Assembly (NCBI GenBank): GCA_039111535.1
Contig: JBCCIM010000029.1
Span: 1 to 42,505 of the forward strand
From: Bacteroidota bacterium
Lineage (GTDB): Bacteria; Bacteroidota; Rhodothermia; Rhodothermales; JAHQVL01
Direction of reading: 5' to 3'
DNA: 42,505 nt
The notes under the pieces are model-generated. The model ran no database searches and was not told where the DNA came from. It worked only from the letters and a program-made list of their open reading frames with translations. Numbering within the stretch: position 1 is the first letter of the stretch; each line of letters begins with the position of its first letter. Of this stretch, positions 8,352-16,373 are shown piece after piece. A program made the position numbers and the translations under genes.

Positions 8352-10926
8352 TGCGATGACCTGCAACATCCATTCGACAATCGGCATTCGACAATCCATT
8401 AAGCGTTTTATCCAAATAGCGCCCATTGCAGTCCTGCTGCTGCCATTTCTCGTATTGGCCCCTATTGGCCAGGTGATCTACGAGTGGGTGGAGTTTGCGC
8501 GGCTTGTACCGCTATCCACCGTCAGCGTTTCTGAGCGCGGGTTCGACTGGGTGTACTGGCAAGAAAACGATGGCACCATAGAGGCAACCTATGTTTTGCC
8601 CAAAGGTCCGGGTGCACGGGCCGGCATTGAAGAAGGGGATGTTTTTTTCTCGCTCGACATGCAGCAGTATTTCAATGTAGAGCAGCTCCACGAAGCCATC
8701 GACGGCATACAACCTGGCAGTACGCACTCCTTTGTATTGCTTCGAGGTACAGGGGATAGCCCGGAAATTGATGTCCGCTTTACCCGCTACCCAACGTTCC
8801 TTTACCCCCTTTCCATGCCGCTTTGGCGGTTTTCAGTATGGGCTTTTACGCTTGCTGCGTTTTTCCACTTGCTTGGTTTGCTGATTGTGGTGCCGGTTGC
8901 TTTGCGTCCGCGTACAGCGCCACGAGCACGCTTTTCGCTGATGCTCATCATCGCGTCGTCGATCTGGATTTTTGGCAACTGGGCGCGGCTGCTTATTGTT
9001 GAGATTATAGGTCCACCCGGCACCACCGGTTCTTTTGTTGATGACATCTTCCAGTCGCTTACGTTTTTCAGCATCGCCGGCTGGATTGCCTTCCCCCCGC
9101 TGGTGCTCCGGAAGGTGTTGGGTGATACACGGCTCATCGGCGCCGGCCGGCTCGGCAAAGCCCACTACCTCATCTACCTGCCCACGCTTGTGCTTGTGGC
9201 AGCCACAACGGTCTCAGCTGTACGTGGTAGTATTGGTCCGTTTTCGCTCAACAGCCTGATTGCCCCCATCCTCTTTTACGCCTGCTGCTACGTTGCCACA
9301 GCTGCGGCGTTGATCTTTACGCTTTACGTGATCAACCCGGAAGAAGCTGAGGAGCGTCTGGGTGGGTGGAGCAGAACAGGGAGCGCAATCACGCTTGTTG
9401 TATCGCTATTGATGGCGCTGCTTGTGCTTGGTGTGCTGCCCATTTTTGGTCCGGTGCCCGACAAAACGGCCGGCTGGCTGATTGTCTCCGCACAGTTGCT
9501 TTCACTTGCTCCGGTAATCCTCGTTTCGTTGGCCACGTTGCGGCAGGGTAAAATGGACCAGGTGCTCAGCCGAGCGCTCGCTTACCTGACAGTTTTGGGG
9601 CTGATTTTCTTCACGTTTATAGGCGGACTTGAGTTACTGCAGCGCTACGTTACCGGGTTTTACGTCTCCCAGAAGCTACTTGCTGCCTCTTTTGTTGTCT
9701 TCCTGCTCTTTGTGTTTGAGCGGGTCGCGCGCCGGCTGCGGATTTATGCCAACCGTTTCTTTGCCACCGACCGCCAGACACTCCGCACCCGACTCTCACG
9801 GCTGCAAGAGCAAATGGGCAGCATTCTCGGAATTTCTGAGCTCGCGCAGCAAACGGCAACGGTTTTAGGCGAGGCGTATGGCGCGCGATCTGTGCTGGTG
9901 TTCATCCGCCCTACCGACAGCGCCTCAACCTGGTTTTCCGGTGCCTTCCACCCCGAGCCACCCTATTTCACAGAGCGCATTGCCTCCCAGATTTGGCCAG
10001 ACCTTGAGCATAAAGGACAGTTGTGGTCAGTTACCCAGGAATTAAACGAGAGTGACATATCCGCACTAACCTACGACACCCTGAAAGCACGGAAAGTAGC
10101 GCTGGCCGTGCCGATTATGGTCGAGGAGAACATGGAGGGGCTCATTGTTATGGGCAACAAGAAGCGCCGGCGCGCAATCTATAACATAGAAGACGTCGAC
10201 TTACTCCGTGGCCTGAGTGGGCAGTTGGCCCTTGCCATTGAGCGCTTGCTCCTTGTTGAACGGGAGAAAATGCTGATTCGGATGAGCGCGGAAGCAGAGC
10301 TTAAAGCATTGCGCGCCCAAATCAACCCCCATTTCCTTTTTAATGCACTCAATACCATTATTTCGCTGATTGAAGAGCGTCCCGAAGATGCTGAAGAGAC
10401 GGTTCAAAACCTGTCTGCCATTTTCCGTCACACGCTAAAAACCAGTAGCCGCTCGTTTATCTCGCTCGAAGAAGAACTCAAGCTGGTCAACCATTACCTG
10501 AGCATCGAGAAGGCGCGGTTTGGCGACCGGTTGTCTGTGGAAGAATTCCTCGATCCGGCGCTGCGGCATCACCCGGTACCGGCATTTGTGGTACAGACGG
10601 TTGTCGAAAACTCCATCAAACACGGCCTGGAGAAGAAGCGCGGCAAAGGTGTACTCAAAATCAGCTGCCAGTTGAACGACGAAAACGAAGTGGAAGTAGG
10701 AATCTGGGATTCCGGCGTCGGCATCCCGAACCTTTTTGAAAACGAATCTGACACCAGCTTTTATGGCATCGGCCTACGCAACATCGCCATGCGGCTGGAA
10801 AAATTGTATGGCCGGGTAGATCTTTTTCGGATGACGAGCCTTCCGAATGAAGGCACGGAAGTAAAACTCATACTTCCGGAACGCGTACACAAAGAAGACG
10901 AACCCTCGGCACTCTACCCCGAGTGA
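8344..10926 (+). CDS. LytS/AlgZ-type membrane histidine kinase with PDZ and GAF domains
   Basis: Encodes 860 residues from ATG 8344. Order: a short N-terminus, a first membrane helix (PIAVLLLPFLVLAPIGQVIYEWV), a PDZ-like domain at ~75-135 (LPKGPGARAGIEEGDVFFSL), several membrane helices over ~150-460, a GAF-like region at ~490-630, then a His_kinase domain with the phospho-accepting H663 in AQINPHFLFNALNT, and an ATPase domain with N756 in VVENSIKHGLEKKRGKG and DSGVGIPN. This is the LytS/YehU kinase class, which pairs with LytTR regulators; such a regulator follows 32 bases later. Residues 1 to ~18 are encoded by repeat DNA, so the true start could be a rare codon further in. The signal sensed is unknown. 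Confidence 0.9.
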   Translation: MTGAMTCNIHSTIGIRQSIKRFIQIAPIAVLLLPFLVLAPIGQVIYEWVEFARLVPLSTVSVSERGFDWVYWQENDGTIEATYVLPKGPGARAGIEEGDVFFSLDMQQYFNVEQLHEAIDGIQPGSTHSFVLLRGTGDSPEIDVRFTRYPTFLYPLSMPLWRFSVWAFTLAAFFHLLGLLIVVPVALRPRTAPRARFSLMLIIASSIWIFGNWARLLIVEIIGPPGTTGSFVDDIFQSLTFFSIAGWIAFPPLVLRKVLGDTRLIGAGRLGKAHYLIYLPTLVLVAATTVSAVRGSIGPFSLNSLIAPILFYACCYVATAAALIFTLYVINPEEAEERLGGWSRTGSAITLVVSLLMALLVLGVLPIFGPVPDKTAGWLIVSAQLLSLAPVILVSLATLRQGKMDQVLSRALAYLTVLGLIFFTFIGGLELLQRYVTGFYVSQKLLAASFVVFLLFVFERVARRLRIYANRFFATDRQTLRTRLSRLQEQMGSILGISELAQQTATVLGEAYGARSVLVFIRPTDSASTWFSGAFHPEPPYFTERIASQIWPDLEHKGQLWSVTQELNESDISALTYDTLKARKVALAVPIMVEENMEGLIVMGNKKRRRAIYNIEDVDLLRGLSGQLALAIERLLLVEREKMLIRMSAEAELKALRAQINPHFLFNALNTIISLIEERPEDAEETVQNLSAIFRHTLKTSSRSFISLEEELKLVNHYLSIEKARFGDRLSVEEFLDPALRHHPVPAFVVQTVVENSIKHGLEKKRGKGVLKISCQLNDENEVEVGIWDSGVGIPNLFENESDTSFYGIGLRNIAMRLEKLYGRVDLFRMTSLPNEGTEVKLILPERVHKEDEPSALYPE
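8371..8397. repeat. Two copies of the 14-bp CATTCGACAATCGG repeat inside a coding start
   Basis: CATTCGACAATCGG at 8371-8384 is followed by CATTCGACAATCC at 8385-8397. The unit is identical to the tandem array at 36283-36411, 28 kb away. Here it encodes the HSTIGIRQS segment of the kinase N-terminus. Confidence 0.85.
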
Positions 10927-10958
10927 ACCAACCGATTGCTTGATCAAAACGGATTGTT

Positions 10959-11810
10959 ATGCTGAAGACGTTAATTGCAGACGATGAGCCCCCCGCGCGT
11001 AAACGCTTGCGCCGCATGCTGAAACCCCTGATCGACGAGAAACGCATTGAAGTCGTTGCAGAGGCCTGTGATGGTATAGAGACACTGGAGCTCCTCGAAA
11101 AACACGATGTGGACCTGCTTTTCCTCGACATCCGCATGCCTGAACTCGATGGATTTGAGGTCCTCAAAAAGCTTCCTGCTGGTCAGCAACCCGTGGTGAT
11201 CTTTACTACGGCGTATGACAATTACGCCCTCAAGGCTTTTGAAGCCAACGCCGTAGACTACCTCCTCAAACCGATCGAGAAAAAACGGCTTGCAGAATCT
11301 GTAGCCCGCGCAGAGCAGCTGCGAAGTGCAACATCTGATGACACTTTGCCGCGCGACGAGCGCCTCAACAAGCTGCTCGACTGGCTCGACAACCACGAAG
11401 TAGCTACAGCGCCGGCGGCCGAGAAAGACGACAAAAACTACATGCGTCAGATCTCGATCCCCTACCGCGACCGCATCCTCGTTGTGCCCGTGCACCGCCT
11501 TGTCTCAGCAGAAATCAACGAAGGCATTACCCGGCTGTGTATCCTGAGTGATGCGCAGGAAAGCCCGAAACAACGCATTCGGCAGCACATCGTCAATTAC
11601 ACCCTGGAGCAGCTCGAAGAACATTTGCACCCGGATGCCTTTATGCGTATCCACCGCTCAGCAATTGTGCAGATTGACCACATCCAGGAAATGATTCCCT
11701 GGTTCAGTGGGCGGTACAAGTTGATCCTCTCCGGTACCCACGAAGTAATCGCCAGCCGTGAGCGCTCCAAGTTGTTGAAAGAACGCCTGATGGTGGATCT
11801 GAAGAAGTAA
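10959..11810 (+). CDS. LytTR-family response regulator
   Basis: Encodes 283 residues. Residues 1-125 form a receiver domain: acidic D8/D9 in LIADDEPPARKRLRR, phospho-acceptor D57 in LLFLDIRMPELDGF, and K104 in DYLLKPIEKKRL. Residues ~180-283 are a LytTR DNA-binding domain (RISIPYRDRILVVPVHRLV ... MRIHRSAIVQIDHI ... SGTHEVIASRERSKLLKE), the form that contacts direct repeats upstream of target promoters. It is 32 bases after the kinase at 8344 and surely its partner. The pair sits without an obvious target gene; SpoIID and TonB genes downstream are candidates only by position. Confidence 0.95.
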   Translation: MLKTLIADDEPPARKRLRRMLKPLIDEKRIEVVAEACDGIETLELLEKHDVDLLFLDIRMPELDGFEVLKKLPAGQQPVVIFTTAYDNYALKAFEANAVDYLLKPIEKKRLAESVARAEQLRSATSDDTLPRDERLNKLLDWLDNHEVATAPAAEKDDKNYMRQISIPYRDRILVVPVHRLVSAEINEGITRLCILSDAQESPKQRIRQHIVNYTLEQLEEHLHPDAFMRIHRSAIVQIDHIQEMIPWFSGRYKLILSGTHEVIASRERSKLLKERLMVDLKK

Positions 11811-11854
11811 GATAAAGCGGCACATTCCTGAATGATGCTTCATTCGTGATCACG

Positions 11855-11966
11855 GTTGTCGGATTTTTGGGTTGTCGGGTTTTTGGGTTGTCGGGTTTTC
11901 GTGTTGTCGGGTTGTCGGATTTTTGGGTTATCGGGTTATCGGGTTGTCGGATTTTTGGGTTGTCGG
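11855..11966. repeat. Octamer tandem array 1 (14 units, GTTGTCGG / RTTTTTGG)
   Basis: Fourteen consecutive octamers without interruption. In order: GTTGTCGG, ATTTTTGG, GTTGTCGG, GTTTTTGG, GTTGTCGG, GTTTTCGT, GTTGTCGG twice, ATTTTTGG, GTTATCGG twice, GTTGTCGG, ATTTTTGG, GTTGTCGG. Alternation of two octamer types gives a 16-bp higher-order period. Units are nearly perfect, which suggests active or recent expansion. Confidence 0.9.
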
Positions 11967-11984
11967 GTCATTATCCGGAAGTAC

Positions 11985-12048
11985 GAAATCACAAAAACAC
12001 GAAATCACAAAAACACGAGATCACAAAAACACGAGATCACGAAATCAC
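11985..12048. repeat. Octamer tandem array 2 (8 units, GARATCAC / AAAAACAC)
   Basis: Eight octamers: GAAATCAC, AAAAACAC, GAAATCAC, AAAAACAC, GAGATCAC, AAAAACAC, GAGATCAC, GAAATCAC. It lies 18 bases after array 1. Its reverse complement (GTGTTTTTGTGATCTC per 16 bases) matches array 1 (GGGTTTTTGGGTTGTC) at about 12 of 16 positions, so it looks like an inverted, diverged relative. CAAAAAC here can pair with GTTTTTG in array 1. Confidence 0.88.
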
Positions 12049-12102
12049 AAACCAAAAGGATACAAAACGCCAAAAAAAGCGGCATTTCACTTTAGAATTA
12101 TT

Positions 12103-12110
12103 TATCTTAC
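12103..12110 (+). promoter_or_regulatory. Possible -7 promoter element before spoIID-like gene
   Basis: TATCTTAC, 33 bases upstream of the ATG at 12144, is close to the TAnnTTTG core seen elsewhere in the window and lies in an A/T-rich stretch between the octamer arrays and the gene. No good -33 box was found. Confidence 0.25.
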
Positions 12111-12143
12111 GTCCAAAAGAAATAAAGACTTACCTCAGATACC

Positions 12144-13667
12144 ATGCTTCGTTCTGCCCCAACAGATCGTTTCTATCTTTTCCTTTTGCTTTTTAGTTTT
12201 CTGCTGCCCTCCCAGGTCTCTGCATATCAGCAAGACAACGAGCCCGTTCAGGTACGCTTGCTGCGTGACATCTCCCCCCGCACGATCATTGTCAGCAGCT
12301 CTGCGACAGCCAACCTTTACTCAGGCGACCCAACCAATCCAATTGCGCAGTTGGGTAACCGGCAAAAGCTGACCCTGACTACAAGCAACAACCAGGTATA
12401 CCTGCGGTCTGCTGATGGCGGGATTTATGCCCGGTCTTTGATTATTGAGCAGCAAGCCGGCGAAGAACTCACCGTTGAAGTCGCAGAAGCGCGTGCCGTC
12501 ATCAGTCCGCGCAGCTACAAGGGGGCTTTCCTGATCCAGGTAGATCCCGCAACGCCCTCTACGTTAAAAATCATTAACATGGTTCCACTTCATGCCTACG
12601 TGGAAAGCGTCCTCGCCAGCGAATTCGGGTTTAATGAACTCGAAGCAGCCAAAGCCATGGCCGTAAGCATTCGCACCATCGCTTACCGTACCCTGCAAAA
12701 CCAGCATGGACCCGAATATGCTGTGCCCGACAACGAAATGTGGCAGGTATACAAAGGCACACACGCGATAACCGAAACTGTCAGAGAAGCTGTTGCAGCA
12801 ACCGAAGGCGAAGTGATTCGCTTTAATGGCGAACTCGCTGAAGCCGTCTATTTTGCCTCGAGCGGTGGCCATACTGCCAATAACGAAGATGTATGGGATT
12901 CATCGAAAATACAACCCTATTTGCGCGGCAAAGACGATCCCTATGACTTCAACTCTCCCCACCACAACTGGGAATCAACCGTTTCGCGAGATCGTCTTCT
13001 GCGGCTCTTGAGCGATGAATTCCGCTTTACCGCCAACGGGATTCGCATCCTGAACAGAAGCAGAGATGGGCGCGTCAGCACGATGGCCGTCACGGGTGAA
13101 AACGACCGCATGGAGGAGCTAAGGAGCAATAAATTCCGACTCCTCGTCAATGAATGGTTTGGTCGCGAAACACTGAAAAGCACCTTGTTCGAAGTGAACG
13201 TGCAACCCAACATGTACATTTTCTCTGGAAAAGGTTTTGGTCACGGTGTTGGCCTTAACCAATGGGGTGCACTGCAACTTTCGAAGAAAGGTAACCTCTA
13301 CGACGAAATCCTGGCGTACTATTACACCGACGTCGAAATCGACCAGGGTGGCCTCGTAAGCCGGATGCTCTCCGCTACGGGTGACGCCATTGAAGGTGCT
13401 TCCGACTTTTTCTTCGACAACGAAGATTCGTACAACCCCAGCATTGATGCCTATCCAACAGACAATACCTACGAGGCCTATGAAGCCGGCCCTGTTACTG
13501 TTGACCTGGACGCCCCACTCGATGTTGTTGCTTTTGATGAAGATGACTACCGCGAAGAAGCCGAAGAAAAGCCGGCGCGGCAGCGAAGAAAGCTCTTCCC
13601 CCTCAGAAAAGATCCGAACCGTAAACCCGAGAAACCACGGCCGGCAAGCAAAAGGATTGGCTGGTAG
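12144..13667 (+). CDS. SpoIID/LytB-domain secreted protein (peptidoglycan lytic enzyme family)
   Basis: Encodes 507 residues with an N-terminal signal peptide (FYLFLLLFSFLLPSQVSAYQ). The SpoIID/LytB core spans ~150-405: VPLHAYVESVLASEFG, AMAVSIRTIAYRTL, VYFASSGGHTANNEDVW, and the diagnostic SGKGFGHGVGLNQWGALQL near 365-385. SpoIID of Bacillus is a lytic transglycosylase that cuts glycan strands lacking stem peptides; the function here is by family. In non-sporulating bacteria such proteins probably remodel septal or other peptidoglycan. The last ~100 residues are an acidic then strongly basic tail (RQRRKLFPLRKDPNRKPEKPRP), which may bind the wall or membrane. It is 47 bases before the TonB receptor gene, and co-transcription is plausible. 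Confidence 0.88.
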   Translation: MLRSAPTDRFYLFLLLFSFLLPSQVSAYQQDNEPVQVRLLRDISPRTIIVSSSATANLYSGDPTNPIAQLGNRQKLTLTTSNNQVYLRSADGGIYARSLIIEQQAGEELTVEVAEARAVISPRSYKGAFLIQVDPATPSTLKIINMVPLHAYVESVLASEFGFNELEAAKAMAVSIRTIAYRTLQNQHGPEYAVPDNEMWQVYKGTHAITETVREAVAATEGEVIRFNGELAEAVYFASSGGHTANNEDVWDSSKIQPYLRGKDDPYDFNSPHHNWESTVSRDRLLRLLSDEFRFTANGIRILNRSRDGRVSTMAVTGENDRMEELRSNKFRLLVNEWFGRETLKSTLFEVNVQPNMYIFSGKGFGHGVGLNQWGALQLSKKGNLYDEILAYYYTDVEIDQGGLVSRMLSATGDAIEGASDFFFDNEDSYNPSIDAYPTDNTYEAYEAGPVTVDLDAPLDVVAFDEDDYREEAEEKPARQRRKLFPLRKDPNRKPEKPRPASKRIGW

Positions 13668-13714
13668 TTATATTCAGCACTTCCTGATTCCCCAATTTTC
13701 TGACCCTTTAGTTC

Positions 13715-15748
13715 ATGCGAGGATTTGTGTATCGCGTGGTTGCATTGGCATGCATCGCGTTTGCCCCCACAGCGTTGTTTGACCAGGTTTTGTTTGCCCA
13801 AGACACCACAACGGTTGAACTCCCCCCCATCGAAGTTGAAGCGACGCGTGCGAACGCATTAACAAGCCAAAACGTCCCCCTGGCCGTAACCACTATGTCA
13901 CGCGCACCGTTGCGTCGCGAACTCGAACCCGGACTCTCCCTTGACGAAGTGCTCAGCGAATTGCCCGGCCTTTTTGTGAGTGACCGCGGCAATGCAACCC
14001 TCGGCGAGCGCATCTCCATTCGCGGAATGGGCTGGCGCGCTGCCTTTGGCGTTCGTGGGGTTCAGATTCTCCTTGATGGCATTCCGCTAACCATGCCCGA
14101 CGGCCAGGCTGTAGCAGACATTGCCTCGCCTTCCATGATCCAGAAAGCCGAGTTGATTCGTGGTCCTTCTTCATTGTTTTGGGGCAACGGCAGCGGCGGC
14201 GTGCTCTACCTCTCTTCCGCCGGCACCAGCCAGCTACCGGGCGTTCGCGTGCGCGCCATGGGCGGCAGCGATGGCTTACAGCAGTTCAACCTCGAATCAC
14301 GGCTGCAACTGGGCAAAAACCGGTTCAACTTCTATGTAAGCGATGACCGACGCGACGGATACAGAGAATACAGCAACAACCGGTTTACCCGCGCGGCCCT
14401 GCATGGCAACCTGCCGATCAACAACCGCGCAGTGCTAACCCTGACCTCTGCCGTTGCCTATCAGGATGCAGAAAACCCCGGCTCCCTCACCCGCGAGCAA
14501 CTGGATGAAAACCCGCGCCTCGCAAATGCACGCAACGTATCCACATTGGCAGCCAAGCAGAGCCTTCAGTTTCAGGCCGGTGCAACCCTTAACCAGCAAG
14601 TTAGCATTGGCCAGTTGTCCGCAACAGCGTACACCCTCATCCGCGACCTCGACAACCCGCTATCGTTCACGTATATCGACCTGAACCGGGCGGCCTATGG
14701 CCTGCGTCTGGCGCTGCAAAACACCACAGAAGCGTTATCCTGGGGCATTGGTGTTGATGCAGACTTTCAGGACGACGACCGGCAAAATTTGAACAACGAG
14801 GACGGCAACCCGGGCACAGAAGTTAGTATTGCTCAGGATGAAACGGTCCGCAATATTTCTTTCTACGGTTTCATCAATGCAACACTGGTAGGCCCCCTAC
14901 AAGTCACCGCTGGCTTGCGCAACGACCAGGTGCGCTTTTCGATGGACGACCGCTTGCTAGACAATGGCGACCAGTCGGGCAACCGTACCTTTTCTGCCTT
15001 GAGTCCGGCGATTGGACTCGCCCTCCAAACCGGCAATGCACATATTTACGCCAACTTCCGCAGTTCATTTGAAACGCCCACCACAACGGAGCTGGTAAAC
15101 CGCCCGGACCTCGATGGCGGGTTTAACCCCGAAGTTGACCCACAAACCGTACAGGGATTTGAACTGGGGATCCGTGGCCGGCTGAGCAACTGGCAAACGC
15201 GCTTTGATGCCGCGGTCTACTCAATGAATGTCAATGATCTCCTCATTCCTTTCCAAACTGAAGAAGGCGGAGATCGAACCTTTTATCGCAACGGCGGGCG
15301 TAACCTGCATAAAGGCATAGAACTCGCCCTTACCACGCATCCTGCGCAGTGGATGATGTTACAATTCACCCATACCTCAGGCAGCTTTGCTTTTCGCAGC
15401 GGTGAGTTGCGTGGCAACAAACTCCCCGGACTCCCCGATAGCCGTACCCACATCCGCGGCATCATCCGCGGCGGCGGCTTCTGGATCCAACCTGTCTTTG
15501 AACACGTAGCCTCGTTTTACGCAAACGATGGAAACAGTGAATTAAACGATGCTTATGCTGTCCTTGACCTTACCATTGGACATGAAGGCATCAAAGCATC
15601 ATCGGCAACCATGCGGCCTTTCTTTCGCATTAGCAATGTCTCAGATGAAACCTACAGCGGATCGGTTGTGGTGAATGCCTTTGGCGGACGCTTCTTCGAG
15701 CCAGCTGCCGGTCGCACGTTCCAGTTGGGCCTCAATGTGTCTCTCTAA
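13715..15748 (+). CDS. TonB-dependent outer-membrane receptor (FecA/siderophore-like)
   Basis: Encodes 677 residues with a signal peptide ending near LFAQD. A TonB-box-like segment (TTVELPPIEVEATR) is followed by the plug: LDEVLSELPGLFVSDRGNATL, ERISIRGMGWRAAFGVRGVQILLDG, and KAELIRGPSSLFWGNGSGGVLYL. The rest is a 22-strand-type barrel ending in FQLGLNVSL. It lacks the carboxypeptidase-regulatory domain found on the receptor at 1773, so it is of the classical FecA-like type that takes up iron chelates, though the ligand cannot be stated. A small secreted protein starts 17 bases after its stop and probably works with it. Confidence 0.9.
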   Translation: MRGFVYRVVALACIAFAPTALFDQVLFAQDTTTVELPPIEVEATRANALTSQNVPLAVTTMSRAPLRRELEPGLSLDEVLSELPGLFVSDRGNATLGERISIRGMGWRAAFGVRGVQILLDGIPLTMPDGQAVADIASPSMIQKAELIRGPSSLFWGNGSGGVLYLSSAGTSQLPGVRVRAMGGSDGLQQFNLESRLQLGKNRFNFYVSDDRRDGYREYSNNRFTRAALHGNLPINNRAVLTLTSAVAYQDAENPGSLTREQLDENPRLANARNVSTLAAKQSLQFQAGATLNQQVSIGQLSATAYTLIRDLDNPLSFTYIDLNRAAYGLRLALQNTTEALSWGIGVDADFQDDDRQNLNNEDGNPGTEVSIAQDETVRNISFYGFINATLVGPLQVTAGLRNDQVRFSMDDRLLDNGDQSGNRTFSALSPAIGLALQTGNAHIYANFRSSFETPTTTELVNRPDLDGGFNPEVDPQTVQGFELGIRGRLSNWQTRFDAAVYSMNVNDLLIPFQTEEGGDRTFYRNGGRNLHKGIELALTTHPAQWMMLQFTHTSGSFAFRSGELRGNKLPGLPDSRTHIRGIIRGGGFWIQPVFEHVASFYANDGNSELNDAYAVLDLTIGHEGIKASSATMRPFFRISNVSDETYSGSVVVNAFGGRFFEPAAGRTFQLGLNVSL

Positions 15749-15765
15749 CCAATCTGATTGCTTTA

Positions 15766-16368
15766 GTGGCTATACCCGGGATTGCTCGCACTGTATTGCT
15801 TGTCAGCTGCCTCCTCGGCAGCATCCAACACGCCTGGGCCCAGCAGGCAACTTTCGACTACGGCATCGCTGATGTGCGCATGTTTGATGTGGATGCAGCT
15901 GACAATCGGAAAATTGTAGATGGGCTCGAAGCCTACTTGTACGACATCGGACCTCAGCCGCATTTTGTATTCGAAGTTGACGTACGCCAACACGCAGGAA
16001 AAAGCACCAATGCAATAAAGAGCAACCTTGTCGTTGAGCTGTACTTGCTGCTTGCACGAACCGGCAACGCTGTATACAAATCCCTTTCGAATCCGCAGGC
16101 AGACCTGGGCAACGACACAACCTGGGTATACCATGGTCCTGTTGCATTAACATTCTCGCGCAAACAAGCCGGCAAACACACTACCTTCACCTCGGCGCCA
16201 CACCAGATGTTATTCCTGGATCCGGCAGCTCCCATAACGTTTGCACGGCCGGCAGATTTTTCGATTCTTGGATATGCTTACCGTTTTCTCCTTGTGCCGG
16301 CTCACCTCGCCCAGCAAGATGCAAACCCTGCTGACAATGCCTTCCAACTCACGTTTATGAAACCCTGA
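15766..16368 (+). CDS. Small secreted protein of unknown function downstream of TonB receptor
   Basis: Encodes 200 residues. The only reasonable start is GTG at 15766, giving a signal peptide (TVLLVSCLLGSIQHAWAQQ). The mature part has mixed beta-rich character (HFVFEVDVRQHAG, NLVVELYLLLARTG, GPVALTFSRKQAG, PADFSILGYAYRFLLVPA). I do not recognise a domain. It begins 17 bases after the TonB receptor stop, so it is very likely in the same transcript and may be a periplasmic or outer-membrane partner of that receptor. The gene converges tightly, 5 bases away, with the asparaginase-family gene on the other strand. Confidence 0.7.
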   Translation: MAIPGIARTVLLVSCLLGSIQHAWAQQATFDYGIADVRMFDVDAADNRKIVDGLEAYLYDIGPQPHFVFEVDVRQHAGKSTNAIKSNLVVELYLLLARTGNAVYKSLSNPQADLGNDTTWVYHGPVALTFSRKQAGKHTTFTSAPHQMLFLDPAAPITFARPADFSILGYAYRFLLVPAHLAQQDANPADNAFQLTFMKP

Positions 16369-16373
16369 GCCCA

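Larger units (their letters stand above)
11811..12143. other. Intergenic region filled by two octamer arrays
   Basis: 333 bases between the response regulator and the SpoIID-like gene. It contains a G/T-rich octamer array (11855-11966), an A/C-rich octamer array (11985-12048) and, close to the next gene, a TATCTTAC promoter-like core. No gene is supported: the open frames across the arrays are by-products of an 8-base period lacking stop codons. Confidence 0.7.

Noticed and set aside
11846-12372. Three overlapping plus-strand open frames rich in VVGFLGCR-type repeats
   Set aside because: They arise because an octamer array without stop codons is open in every frame and gives the same peptide in each; there is no independent coding evidence.
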